A stretch of 64,000 bases of DNA from Actinobacteria bacterium HGW-Actinobacteria-6 (lineage in GTDB: Bacteria > Actinomycetota > Coriobacteriia > Anaerosomatales > Anaerosomataceae). Below the pieces are notes generated by a model that was not told where the DNA came from, did no database searches, and was given only the letters and a program-made list of their open reading frames with translations. The stretch covers positions 62,001 to 126,000 of the forward strand of contig PHEU01000001.1 of assembly GCA_002841295.1 (NCBI GenBank), written 5' to 3'. Positions 1-8,222 of the stretch are shown piece by piece. The position numbers and the translations under genes are program-made. The stretch's first letter is position 1. Every line of letters starts with the position of its first letter.

Positions 1-551
1 ACCTCGACATCCCGCTCCAGCATGCTGCGCGCGACGTGCTCAGGCGAATGCATCGCTCAGGAGATGCCGAAGCGTTCCTGCAGCTGATCGGGCGTATTCG
101 CGCGGCTCTGCCGGATGTCTCGTTGCGGACCACGATGATGGCGGGCTTCCCCGGCGAGACTCGCGCCGATGCCCGCATCCTTGAGACCTTCATCCAAGAC
201 GCCGCTTTCGACTACGTTGGCGTGTTCGCGTTCTCGCCGGAAGAAGGCACCGAGGCGGGATCGATGGAGGGGCAGGTTCCCAAGCGCACCCGTCTCGCAC
301 GAGCACAGCGACTTCGCGACCTGGCCGACACATTCGGCATCGAGCGCGCAGTATCTCGCGTCGGCACCGAAGTGACCGTGCTGTTCGAGGGCGTCGATGA
401 GAGTGGCGGAAGCATCGGCCGAACATGCGGTCAGGCCCCCGAGATCGACGGTGAGGTAGTCGTTGAAGATGACGTACCCGCCGGAGAAACGCGCGTTGTG
501 CGCATCATCGACGCCGCAGGGTACGACCTTGTGGGGGAGCTGATCCGATGA
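1..551 (+). CDS. rimO: Ribosomal protein S12 methylthiotransferase RimO, C-terminal part (cut by window edge)
   Basis: The reading frame is already open at the left edge (first full codon at position 3), so 182 C-terminal residues are visible. RimO is a radical-SAM enzyme that adds a methylthio group to an aspartate of ribosomal protein S12. The visible part starts in the IPLQHA motif at the end of the radical-SAM barrel, followed by the GFPGET motif and a C-terminal TRAM domain. The VFAFSPEEGT and APEIDG motifs separate RimO from the related MiaB, which lies at 9053-10384. The CxxxCxxC cluster motif is outside the window. The stop codon overlaps the pgsA start (ATGA). Confidence 0.93.
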   Translation, partial: LDIPLQHAARDVLRRMHRSGDAEAFLQLIGRIRAALPDVSLRTTMMAGFPGETRADARILETFIQDAAFDYVGVFAFSPEEGTEAGSMEGQVPKRTRLARAQRLRDLADTFGIERAVSRVGTEVTVLFEGVDESGGSIGRTCGQAPEIDGEVVVEDDVPAGETRVVRIIDAAGYDLVGELIR

Positions 552-1183
552 CAGACATCAACAACGCCGCAAACCGGGTCACGCTCGCCAGGATCCTGCT
601 CATCCCTGTCTTCCTTGTGGTCTTGCTCGGGGAATGGCCGCAGTTCATGCCGCCGTCGGATTTCTGGTCGGCCGCCAAGCCATGGATTGCTGCAGCCATC
701 TTCGCGCTTGTCGCCGCGACAGACGCTGTTGACGGCTACCTCGCACGCTCTCGCAACGAGGTCACCACCTTTGGTAAGTTCATCGATCCTCTCGCAGACA
801 AGCTGCTCGTGACAGCCGCTCTCGTCGCACTTGTCGACCTCGACACGCTGCCGTCATGGATCGCGCTCGTGATCATCAGCAGAGAGCTCATCGTCTCCGG
901 CCTTCGGATGGTGGCGGTGGCCGAGGGCAAAGTCATCGCGGCATCTTCGTATGGCAAGATCAAGACGATCGTTCAGATCATGGCCATCGTGGCCTTCATC
1001 GTGAAGGACAGTCCCGTCACGTCGCAGGTGGCAGGAACGGGAGCTGCGACTGCGCTCGTCTGGGGATCGTGGCTGGTGATGACCGCTGCGGTCATCCTGA
1101 CGATCCTCTCGATGATCGACTACTTCTATCACGCTCGCGACATCATCACAGGGCCGTGGTCTGGGAAACGCGATGCCGGCTAA
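548..1183 (+). CDS. pgsA: CDP-diacylglycerol--glycerol-3-phosphate 3-phosphatidyltransferase
   Basis: A 211-residue membrane enzyme that makes phosphatidylglycerolphosphate from CDP-diacylglycerol, the committed step to acidic phospholipids. The CDP-alcohol phosphatidyltransferase signature D-x2-D-G-x2-A-R-x8-G-x3-D-x3-D is complete, beginning near residue 58 (DAVDGYLAR ... GKFIDPLAD). Several hydrophobic helices follow. It starts inside the rimO stop codon and overlaps cinA by 11 nt, so the three genes are translationally coupled. The order rimO-pgsA-cinA-recA is common in Gram-positive genomes. A second, more divergent family member lies at 55325-55918. Confidence 0.93.
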   Translation: MTDINNAANRVTLARILLIPVFLVVLLGEWPQFMPPSDFWSAAKPWIAAAIFALVAATDAVDGYLARSRNEVTTFGKFIDPLADKLLVTAALVALVDLDTLPSWIALVIISRELIVSGLRMVAVAEGKVIAASSYGKIKTIVQIMAIVAFIVKDSPVTSQVAGTGAATALVWGSWLVMTAAVILTILSMIDYFYHARDIITGPWSGKRDAG

Positions 1184-2399
1184 GCCCTTCGCAGCGATCG
1201 TCACGGTTGGCACAGAGCTCGTGACCGGCCAGCGCCTGGATACCAATGGTGCCGAGATAGCCTCGGCTCTGCTGGTTGCTGGCTTTGCGGTCGTAGAGAT
1301 GCTATCCGTGGCCGATGACGCGGCTAGACTCGCGCTACACCTCAAGCGTTTAACTGACGAGTGCGCCGTCGTGATTGTCACGGGGGGACTTGGACCCACA
1401 CACGACGACATCACGCGGGACGCGGCCTCTCACGCGCTTAGAAAGCCACTTCTTCGCGACGCATCCATCGAATGTGCACTTGCCGGAATCATTTCTCGCC
1501 ATCGCCACCCTGATGCGGCCGAGCAGGTACTGACGCAAGCCGACATCATCGAAGGCGCCACGGTGATCGCTCCTACAACCGGCACCGCTCCGGGACAGAT
1601 CATCCCGACGGCGACCGGTTACCTCGTCTTGCTGCCAGGACCGCCTTCCGAGATGCGCCCCATGCTTGCAGACTTCCTCAATGCTCACGGCTCGGCTACG
1701 CCTCCCGTGCGATTGCGTTCGTCCGGGGTTTCCGAGTCAGATGCGCAGCTTGCAGCGCAACGCGTTCTCGGCGATCGCGCCGACGTCGGACTCACGGTTC
1801 TGGCGGCTCCGGCCGACGTCGAGGTCGTGCTCTTCGACGAAGGAGCCGGCGCGACTGAGCTCACACGCCTCGGCGAGCTCGTGCGTGAAGCCCTCGGCGA
1901 TGCGTGCTACTCCTCGGATGGAAGCTCCATGGCCGAGACCGTCATCCGACTTGCCCGCGAGCGCGGCGTCCGGATCGCATGCGCGGAATCGTGCACAGGC
2001 GGCAAGATCGCGGCCGCTCTCACGGATGTTCCGGGATCATCCGAAGTGTTTCTGGGCGGCGTGGTCTCATATTCGAATGAGATGAAGGTCGCATCGCTCG
2101 GCGTCATGAAGGGGTCGATCGCACAGCATGGCGCTGTGAGCGAAGAAGTCGCGCGCGCAATGGCAATCGGCGCCGCAGGAGTCACCGGTTCGGCGTTCGC
2201 CGTGTCCACCACAGGAATCGCCGGTCCCACTGGTGGCACCCCGGAAAAGCCGGTGGGACTCGTCTGGTTTGGTATCCGCACACCATCCGGCGTGATGTGC
2301 GAGCGCAGGGAGTTCTTCGGCGACCGTGACGGCGTCCGCACGCGAGCGACAATGTACGCGCTGAACCTCCTGCGGCAAGCGCTCCTGGATGACAAGTGA
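1173..2399 (+). CDS. cinA: CinA: nicotinamide-nucleotide amidohydrolase with MoaB/Mog-like domain
   Basis: A 408-residue protein with the full two-domain CinA architecture. The N-terminal half is a MoaB/Mog-like (COG1058) domain with VTVGTEL and the TGGLGPTHDD motif. The C-terminal half is the CinA amidohydrolase domain that deamidates nicotinamide mononucleotide for NAD recycling, with AESCTGGKIAAALTDVPGSS and the TTGIAGPTGG motif. In many Gram-positive bacteria it lies directly upstream of recA; here only thpR lies between them. The start overlaps pgsA and the stop overlaps the thpR GTG start. Confidence 0.94.
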   Translation: MPAKPFAAIVTVGTELVTGQRLDTNGAEIASALLVAGFAVVEMLSVADDAARLALHLKRLTDECAVVIVTGGLGPTHDDITRDAASHALRKPLLRDASIECALAGIISRHRHPDAAEQVLTQADIIEGATVIAPTTGTAPGQIIPTATGYLVLLPGPPSEMRPMLADFLNAHGSATPPVRLRSSGVSESDAQLAAQRVLGDRADVGLTVLAAPADVEVVLFDEGAGATELTRLGELVREALGDACYSSDGSSMAETVIRLARERGVRIACAESCTGGKIAAALTDVPGSSEVFLGGVVSYSNEMKVASLGVMKGSIAQHGAVSEEVARAMAIGAAGVTGSAFAVSTTGIAGPTGGTPEKPVGLVWFGIRTPSGVMCERREFFGDRDGVRTRATMYALNLLRQALLDDK

Positions 2400-2983
2400 G
2401 CATCCGCGCCTTTCTCGGCATAGGGCTTGCACCGCAAGTCCGAACGACTCTGAACACGTGTACCGCCGCGATTCAGGCGGAGTCTCGCGCCTGGCGTGAC
2501 GAGAAGTGGGTAGCGGCCGAGAACCTGCACGTCACGCTCAAGTTCCTAGGAACCGTAGAAGAAAGCGATCTCGGTGAGATCGTCGATGCCTGCACGCGTG
2601 GTTGTCAGTGTATTCCTCAGTACTCCCTGACGCTTGGTGAGATAGTGGCGAAGCCCCGGCTCCGGACCGCTTCGATGCTATGGGCGACTCTGGACGAAGG
2701 GGAGTCGCAGACTGCAGCACTTGCAACTGCGATCGAAGGCGCGCTCGCGACGGTAGGGGTAGAGTCGACGACGAGGCCCTTCTCAGCGCACATCACGATT
2801 GCGAGAGCACGCAAGCCGAAGCAGGTCCCGTTTGAAGCGCTTGATGCGGGAAATCGCGCGCTGTACGCAGCAGGCGAGCGCGAAAAGAAGATGTCAGTGC
2901 GGGGTATTACTCTGTTCTCAAGCACACTTACCCCGCGCGGTCCGCTCTACCAGGAACTTGCCCATGTGCCGTTCGCGGGGTGA
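2396..2983 (+). CDS. thpR: RNA 2',3'-cyclic 3'-phosphodiesterase (2H phosphoesterase)
   Basis: A 195-residue member of the 2H phosphoesterase superfamily (LigT/ThpR). Both catalytic H-x-T-x motifs are present: HVTL near residue 46 and HITI near residue 131. Family members hydrolyse RNA 2',3'-cyclic phosphates; the physiological substrate is not settled. The gene starts with GTG in a GTGA overlap with cinA and ends one base before the -35 element of the recA promoter. Confidence 0.9.
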   Translation: MSIRAFLGIGLAPQVRTTLNTCTAAIQAESRAWRDEKWVAAENLHVTLKFLGTVEESDLGEIVDACTRGCQCIPQYSLTLGEIVAKPRLRTASMLWATLDEGESQTAALATAIEGALATVGVESTTRPFSAHITIARARKPKQVPFEALDAGNRALYAAGEREKKMSVRGITLFSSTLTPRGPLYQELAHVPFAG

Positions 2984-3012
2984 TTGACACCGAACGTGTG
3001 TTCGTATACGTT
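2984..3012 (+). promoter_or_regulatory. recA promoter with LexA (SOS) box in the spacer
   Basis: A -35 hexamer TTGACA lies at 2984-2989 and a -10-like TACGTT at 3007-3012, 17 bp apart. The palindrome CGAACGTGTGTTCG (2991-3004) fills the spacer and matches the Gram-positive/actinobacterial LexA operator GAAC-N4-GTTC exactly. Bound LexA would cover the promoter. The gene starts about 50 nt downstream. Confidence 0.88.
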
Positions 3013-3061
3013 AGTGACAGCCTTTCAGGGGTCGCCCGTACGGCGAAAAGGAGCGATTGGT

Positions 3062-4102
3062 ATGCAGAACGACAAAGAGAAGATACTCGACCTGACGCGT
3101 GAGCAAATCGAGCGGAAGTTTGGCAAGGGGTCGCTCATGCGACTCGGCGAGCACGCCCTCACTGTGGGCATCCAGGGCATACCGACGGGCTCCCTGGCAC
3201 TCGATGCAGCACTTGGCATCGGTGGTGTACCCAGGGGACGCATCGTTGAGATCTACGGACCCGAGTCATCCGGCAAGACGACTCTCGCGCTGCAGATCAT
3301 CGCGGAGGCCCAGCGCATGGGAGGCATAGCTGCATTCGTTGACGCCGAGCATGCACTCGATCCGACCTACGCCGCGCGTCTTGGCGTGGATATCGACGAC
3401 ATTCTGATTTCGCAGCCGGACACCGGTGAACAAGCACTTGAGATTACCGACATGCTGATCAGGTCCGGGGCGATCGACGTCATCGTCATCGACTCTGTTG
3501 CTGCACTCGTACCTCGAGCTGAGCTTGAGGGTGATATGGGGGACACAACAGTCGGCCTTCAGGCACGGCTGATGAGCCAGGCGATGCGAAAGCTAGCCGG
3601 CTCGCTCAACAAGTCGAATACCACCTGCATCTTCATAAACCAGCTCCGCGAGAAGATCGGCGTCATGTTTGGAAGCCCTGAGACCACTTCAGGCGGCCGC
3701 GCACTCAAGTTCTACGCATCGATCCGAATTGACATTCGTCGCATCGATTCAATCAAGCAGGGGACCGATATCGTCGGTAACCGAGTCCGCGCCAAGGTCG
3801 TGAAGAACAAAGTTGCTCCGCCTTTCAGGCAGGCGGAGTTCGACATCATGTACGGGTTGGGCATCTCAAAGGAAGGTAGCCTTGTCGACCTCGGCGTCGA
3901 AGAGGGTATCGTTTCAAAGTCAGGCGCCTGGTACACGTACGGCGAAGAGCGCATGGGGCAAGGACGCGAAGCTGCCAAGGAGTTCCTGATCGAACACCCC
4001 GCGATTCGTGATGAAGTCGAAACGAGACTACGCGATAAGCTGGGGCTGCCAGACCCCTCAGTGCCACTCGGAACAACTCCGGTGGCTCCAGTAGAGGATT
4101 AG
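3062..4102 (+). CDS. recA: Recombinase RecA
   Basis: A 346-residue RecA, normal length and without an intein. RecA forms the presynaptic filament on ssDNA, catalyses strand exchange and stimulates LexA self-cleavage. Visible motifs are Walker [10 protein letters not shown], Walker [11 protein letters not shown], loop L1 around [15 protein letters not shown] and loop L2 around [19 protein letters not shown]. The ATG at 3062 is preferred over an upstream in-frame TTG at 2984, because 3062 has an AAAGGAG ribosome site and starts at the conserved N-terminus, while the TTG would lie inside the promoter. recX follows 15 nt downstream. Confidence 0.97.
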   Translation: MQNDKEKILDLTREQIERKFGKGSLMRLGEHALTVGIQGIPTGSLALDAALGIGGVPRGRIVEIYGPESSGKTTLALQIIAEAQRMGGIAAFVDAEHALDPTYAARLGVDIDDILISQPDTGEQALEITDMLIRSGAIDVIVIDSVAALVPRAELEGDMGDTTVGLQARLMSQAMRKLAGSLNKSNTTCIFINQLREKIGVMFGSPETTSGGRALKFYASIRIDIRRIDSIKQGTDIVGNRVRAKVVKNKVAPPFRQAEFDIMYGLGISKEGSLVDLGVEEGIVSKSGAWYTYGEERMGQGREAAKEFLIEHPAIRDEVETRLRDKLGLPDPSVPLGTTPVAPVED

Positions 4103-4117
4103 GGTCAGGTTTCCGGA

Positions 4118-4771
4118 ATGACCGGCATCGTTACAAAGGTCACTACGGTTCGAGTCGGCTGTAGACCCAGAGTCATCGAGATTAACGAACAGCCGTGGCG
4201 TACCACGTCTGCAGCCACGATTCGCTTGTCTGGTTTACGCGAAGGCGACATCGTCGATCTTGACGCGCTGACCCTCCGAATCGATGAGGCTGAGCAGCAG
4301 GCTCTCCGTGAACGTGGTCTTGCCCTGCTGGGCTATCGAGAGAGAAGTGTCTCAGAGTTGCGCTCCAAGCTTCTCGAAGATGGCTACCCGGACGCGTCAG
4401 TGCATACGCTTGTTGCTGCACTTGAGCGCTCAGGGCTGGTGAATGACGAACGCTTCGCTGAATCACTCGTGCGTTCTGCGGCCGGGGGCAAGTCCCACGG
4501 CCGCAGGCGCGCAGCGATGGATCTCGCGACGCGAGGAGTTGCTGACGACATTGCACATGCAGCGCTCGACGAGTACATGCCAGCGGACAACGAGCCCGCA
4601 CGAGCGCGACAGGCTGCACGCAAGCTTTCGCGACCAAATGAGCGCGTCGATCGCCTTGCCACGCGCTTGGTGCGCAAGGGGTTCTCACCTTCAGTCTCCT
4701 ACTCGGCTGCCCGAGAAGTACTGTCCGAAGCCGACACGCGCGATTCAATCCACGACCTCTCGGACCTCTGA
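4118..4771 (+). CDS. recX: Regulatory protein RecX
   Basis: A 217-residue RecX-family protein. RecX binds RecA filaments and restrains strand exchange and ATPase activity. The core carries the tandem three-helix repeats, including ALLGYRERSVSEL, the LVNDERFAESLV segment and the GFSPSVSYSAAREVL segment. The first ~60 residues are a less conserved extension. It sits 15 nt behind recA and probably shares the SOS-controlled promoter. Confidence 0.9.
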   Translation: MTGIVTKVTTVRVGCRPRVIEINEQPWRTTSAATIRLSGLREGDIVDLDALTLRIDEAEQQALRERGLALLGYRERSVSELRSKLLEDGYPDASVHTLVAALERSGLVNDERFAESLVRSAAGGKSHGRRRAAMDLATRGVADDIAHAALDEYMPADNEPARARQAARKLSRPNERVDRLATRLVRKGFSPSVSYSAAREVLSEADTRDSIHDLSDL

Positions 4772-4819
4772 TTGCCCCTCTGATATGCGATTATGTCCCT
4801 TCACGCCGCCCGAATGCGC

Positions 4820-4849
4820 TTGACGCGAACCTCCGTTCGCAGCTACGAT
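4820..4849 (+). promoter_or_regulatory. Second LexA-box promoter, downstream of recX, with no protein gene directly behind it
   Basis: TTGACG (4820-4825), an 18-bp spacer and TACGAT (4844-4849) form a housekeeping-type promoter. The spacer begins with the palindrome CGAACCTCCGTTCG (4826-4839), a perfect GAAC-N4-GTTC LexA box. The geometry copies the recA promoter, where the box starts 1 nt after the -35. Predicted transcription starts near 4857, about 290 nt before RNase Y. Confidence 0.75.
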
Positions 4850-5148
4850 ATGCGCGGCAAATGTGATTGAGACGACCGTCGGTCTCCCGACTGTCGATAT
4901 GTGTGAAGTATCCGGATGGTTGCGGCTCGTTCCCGCAGGGCGCACGCCCTGCTAGTAGTGTATACAACGCGCTATCCGTATCTCGCGCTTGTTCTATCGC
5001 AGTTGCCGGGCGCCGTGTCGTCCGGCTTGACGTAGCACTCACCAGGGATTCTTCGTCCCGCGTGCACAAGACGGAATGCGGCCCGACGCAAGTGATCGGG
5101 TGGCTGGCGCCCCTCTGACAGTGTGTGTTCACGACTCAGGAGGGGACT
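4850..5148 (+). other. About 300 nt without a convincing gene: possible SOS-induced RNA or long rny leader
   Basis: I find no open frame here with a ribosome site. The only short frames are a 6-codon one at 4850 and an 18-codon one at 4899, both without a Shine-Dalgarno. Two hairpins are visible: 4873-4896 (ten positions, one mismatch, TCTC loop) and 4935-4952 (seven perfect G+C-rich pairs, GCAC loop). The second could end a short transcript or the recA-recX mRNA, although no T-run follows it. Function unknown. Confidence 0.4.
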
Positions 5149-6681
5149 ATGGAATACGTTCTTTACATCACCGCCTCTCTCGTTATCGGCGCTCTCATCG
5201 GGTATGCGATTCACCGCTTTGTGGTTTCTGACAAGATCAACCGTTCACGCGAGTCTGCTGAACGGATGCTTGCGGATGCCGCGAAACAAGCCGAAACGAC
5301 AAAGAAGGAACTACTGCTTGAAGCAAGAGACGAGATCTTCCAGCTGAAGGCTACTGCGGAAGACGAGGCCAAGGAGCGCCGCAAGGACCTTAGTGCGCTC
5401 GAGAATCGCCTCATGCAGCGGGAAGAATCAATCGAGCGCCGCGCTGAGTCCCAGGACAAGCGGGAGCATCAACTTTCAAGCCAGGCCGGGCAGATCCAAA
5501 AACTGGAGAAGGAGCTTGAGACCTCGATCGCTGAGGAGAAGCGTCGGCTTGAAGTGCTCGCTGGAATGAGCAACGAACAGGCGCGAGAAGTACTCCTCGA
5601 CCGCGTTAGGGATGACACCACGCACGACGCGGCAATCATCATTCGTGAAACGGAAGCCCGCGCGCGCGAGGAAGCCGACCGCAAGGCTCGCAACATTGTC
5701 GGCATCGCCATTCAGCGCGTCGCCGCCGATCACACAGCCGAGTCAACGGTATCCGTCGTTCACATCCCGAGCGACGACCTCAAGGGACGCATCATCGGCC
5801 GAGAAGGTCGCAACATCCGTGCCTTCGAACAGCTGACCGGGATCAACCTCATCATCGATGACACGCCAGAAGCCGTCATCTTGTCGAGCTTCGACCCGGT
5901 TCGTCGCGAGATCGGTCGTATCACCCTCGAGACGCTCATTGCCGACGGTCGCATTCACCCCGCTCGTATCGAAGAGATGTTCAACAAGGCTACGACCTTG
6001 GTTGAAGAGCAGGTTCGCGAGGCTGGCGAGGCTGCAGCCTTCGAAATGGGCATTCCGAACCTTCACGCTGACATCATTCGTACGCTCGGCCGCCTGCGCT
6101 TCCGCACCTCTTACGGCCAGAACGTCTTGAAGCACTCCCTCGAAGTTGCTCACCTTGCCGGCGTCATGGCTGCCGAACTTGATGTGGATATCAAGCTCGC
6201 GAAGCGCGCAGGCTTGCTGCATGACCTTGGAAAGGCCATCGACCACGAAATCGAAGGCCCGCACGCAGTCATTGGCGCCGACCTCGCGCGCCGACTGGGC
6301 GAGCCCAAGGAGATTCTCCACTGCATCGAGGCACACCACGGCGACATCGAGGCCACAACGGTCGAAGCGGTGCTCGTCCAGGCCGCAGACGCCATTTCGG
6401 CATCGCGTCCCGGCGCACGTCGTGAGACGCTTGAGAGCTACATCAAGCGCCTTGAGAAGCTTGAGGCGCTTGCGGAGTCACACAAGGGCGTCGAGAAGAC
6501 CTACGCTATGCAGGCAGGCCGCGAGATCCGCGTTATGGTCAAGCCGGAAGAGATTTCCGATGCCGAGTCGACCATTCTGGCGAGAGACATCGCGAAGCAG
6601 ATCGAAGAGGAACTGCAGTACCCCGGCCAGATCAAGGTCATGGTCATCCGGGAGAGCAGAGCAATCGAGTTCGCTAAATAG
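5149..6681 (+). CDS. rny: Ribonuclease Y
   Basis: A 510-residue membrane-anchored endoribonuclease that starts decay of many mRNAs. The N-terminus has one transmembrane helix (about residues 2-22), then a long charged coiled coil to about 190. A KH domain carries GRIIGREGRNIRAFE, and an HD domain carries the metal-binding HDLGK motif and flanking histidines. The ATG at 5149 is chosen over an upstream GTG at 5125 because AGGAGGGG sits directly before it and the transmembrane helix then begins at once. A LexA-box promoter lies about 300 nt upstream. Confidence 0.96.
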   Translation: MEYVLYITASLVIGALIGYAIHRFVVSDKINRSRESAERMLADAAKQAETTKKELLLEARDEIFQLKATAEDEAKERRKDLSALENRLMQREESIERRAESQDKREHQLSSQAGQIQKLEKELETSIAEEKRRLEVLAGMSNEQAREVLLDRVRDDTTHDAAIIIRETEARAREEADRKARNIVGIAIQRVAADHTAESTVSVVHIPSDDLKGRIIGREGRNIRAFEQLTGINLIIDDTPEAVILSSFDPVRREIGRITLETLIADGRIHPARIEEMFNKATTLVEEQVREAGEAAAFEMGIPNLHADIIRTLGRLRFRTSYGQNVLKHSLEVAHLAGVMAAELDVDIKLAKRAGLLHDLGKAIDHEIEGPHAVIGADLARRLGEPKEILHCIEAHHGDIEATTVEAVLVQAADAISASRPGARRETLESYIKRLEKLEALAESHKGVEKTYAMQAGREIRVMVKPEEISDAESTILARDIAKQIEEELQYPGQIKVMVIRESRAIEFAK

Positions 6682-6714
6682 CAATCGCCGGAGACAGAAG
6701 GGAGCGGACAAGGC

Positions 6715-7800
6715 ATGTCCGATAATGCCGATCGGCTCATAGATTTCGTCTCTTCTGTCTCCGGTGATGAGTTTCTCAAAGTCGAGGAGAACCTGGGTGA
6801 CGGGTTCGTCCGCCTCAAAATATCCGAGGCGGAGAGACGGCAAGCCAAACACGACGTCCGCTCCTTCGAGGACATCGTCGTAGAGCTGCTCCGCAACTCG
6901 CGTGACGCTCACGCTCAACGTATCTTCGTCGCAACCACTCGCGAAGGAGACGTTCGTACACTGACCATCATCGACGATGGTATTGGTGTTCCCACCCAGC
7001 TGCATGAGACCATCTTCGAGCCTCGAGTAACGAGCAAGCTTGAGACAATGGTCATGGATCGCTGGGGAGTGCACGGACGAGGCATGGCGCTGTATTCTGT
7101 CCGTTCCAATGTCTCATCGGTCAAGGTTGCCTGTTCGGACCTTCATCGAGGGATGGCGCTGCAGGTAGTCGCCGATGTTGCGAACTCGCTTCCCGAACGC
7201 GCTGACCAGTCAACGTGGCCGGCCGTTGAGCGCGACCCCGAAGATGGCCGTCTCAAAGTCGCTCGCGGACCGCACAACATCGTTCGCAGGATCATCGAGT
7301 TCGCGTGCGAGCACCCAGAAATCGACCTATTCTATGGGTCGCCAACAGAGATTCTTGCCACCCTCCACTGGACCGCCAGAGAGTTTCTCGACACCTCTGA
7401 TCTCATGTTCTGTGAGGATCGCTCCCGGATGCTGGTCTGGCACCGTCCCGCGCTCGGCGCAGATGCAGCTGAACTTGTCGAGATCGCTGCCGAGCTCGGA
7501 CTGTCGATTTCGGAGCGGACTGCTCACCGCGTGATGGCCGCAGAACTCGCGCCGCTTGACCCCGTCATTGCGCAGGCTGTCGTCGAAGACGAACCTGCAG
7601 GGCCCACAGCGCCAGACATATACCGGGACAGACGCTCTTTGCGTATCGACCACGCAGATCTTGATTCGTTCCGTAGGGAGCTAGAGAAGGCATTTGATGT
7701 GATCTCGGAGCGCTACTACCTGAGCCTCAAAGGCGAGCCCAAAGTCACTGTGGGCTCAAATGAGATTAGAGTTCGCTTCTCTGTGGAGAAAGAGGACTAG
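6715..7800 (+). CDS. Stand-alone GHKL-type ATPase of unknown function
   Basis: A 361-residue protein with a GHKL (Hsp90/MutL/histidine-kinase) ATP-binding fold in its first ~170 residues. The N-box glutamate and asparagine are E57 and N61 (VVELLRNSRDAHA). They are followed by a G1-box-like DDGIGVP and a G2-type HGRGMAL. There is no histidine-phosphorylation domain, no membrane segment and no MutL or gyrase transducer that I recognise. Residues ~170-361 match nothing I know. It starts 33 nt after rny and is followed by spoVS. An RNA- or protein-remodelling ATPase is possible, but this is a guess from position only. Confidence 0.8.
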   Translation: MSDNADRLIDFVSSVSGDEFLKVEENLGDGFVRLKISEAERRQAKHDVRSFEDIVVELLRNSRDAHAQRIFVATTREGDVRTLTIIDDGIGVPTQLHETIFEPRVTSKLETMVMDRWGVHGRGMALYSVRSNVSSVKVACSDLHRGMALQVVADVANSLPERADQSTWPAVERDPEDGRLKVARGPHNIVRRIIEFACEHPEIDLFYGSPTEILATLHWTAREFLDTSDLMFCEDRSRMLVWHRPALGADAAELVEIAAELGLSISERTAHRVMAAELAPLDPVIAQAVVEDEPAGPTAPDIYRDRRSLRIDHADLDSFRRELEKAFDVISERYYLSLKGEPKVTVGSNEIRVRFSVEKED

Positions 7801-7838
7801 CACACGACCGAGTTGCTCTTGCATGGAAGTCCATGTTG

Positions 7839-7844
7839 TATACT
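7839..7844 (+). promoter_or_regulatory. Candidate -10 element upstream of spoVS
   Basis: TATACT at 7839-7844 lies about 90 nt before the spoVS start in a short AT-rich stretch. I see no good -35 hexamer at 16-18 bp, so an alternative sigma factor or an activator may be involved. Confidence 0.35.
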
Positions 7845-7935
7845 TGAGAGCAGTCTTTTCTGAGCATCGGGCGCAGCAAACACCACACCAGTGATCCAGC
7901 ATTCGTCGAAGCATCGCAGTAGCCAGGAGGCACCA

Positions 7936-8211
7936 GTGGAAGTCTTGAAGGTCTCGAGCAAGTCCAGCCCAAATTCGGTGGCAGGTGCTGTGGCTGGCGT
8001 CATTCGCGAGGACGGCGTAGTCGAGATTCAGACTGTCGGTGCCGGAGCGCTCAATCAGGCCATCAAAGCCATAGCAATCGCCCGTGGATTCGTGGCACCA
8101 ACCGGTGTCGACCTCGTATGCAGCCCGGCGTTCGCCGATATCGAAATCAACGGCGAAGAGCGCACCGCAATTCGGCTCCTCGTTGAGCCGCGACCAATGC
8201 ACCACTCCTGA
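7936..8211 (+). CDS. spoVS: SpoVS-family Alba-like protein
   Basis: A 91-residue protein of the SpoVS family, starting VEVLKVSSKSSPNSVAG with the INGEERTAI segment near the C-terminus. SpoVS proteins have an Alba-like fold and are thought to bind nucleic acid. In Bacillus the gene affects sporulation, but the family is also found in lineages that do not sporulate. The GTG at 7936 is chosen for the AGGAGG 5 nt upstream and the conserved N-terminus. It is placed between the GHKL ATPase and a PHP phosphoesterase, in a neighbourhood of RNA enzymes. Confidence 0.9.
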   Translation: MEVLKVSSKSSPNSVAGAVAGVIREDGVVEIQTVGAGALNQAIKAIAIARGFVAPTGVDLVCSPAFADIEINGEERTAIRLLVEPRPMHHS

Positions 8212-8222
8212 CGGAGGGCTCA

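Noticed and set aside
2984-3061. TTG at 2984 as recA start
   Set aside because: This segment is the promoter and LexA box; the ATG at 3062 has a good ribosome site and the conserved N-terminus.
4867-5118. 83-codon frame after the SOS-type promoter at 4820
   Set aside because: It begins with TTG without any Shine-Dalgarno, is Arg/Ser-rich and has no helix or domain pattern. Considered as the missing SOS gene, but not supported.
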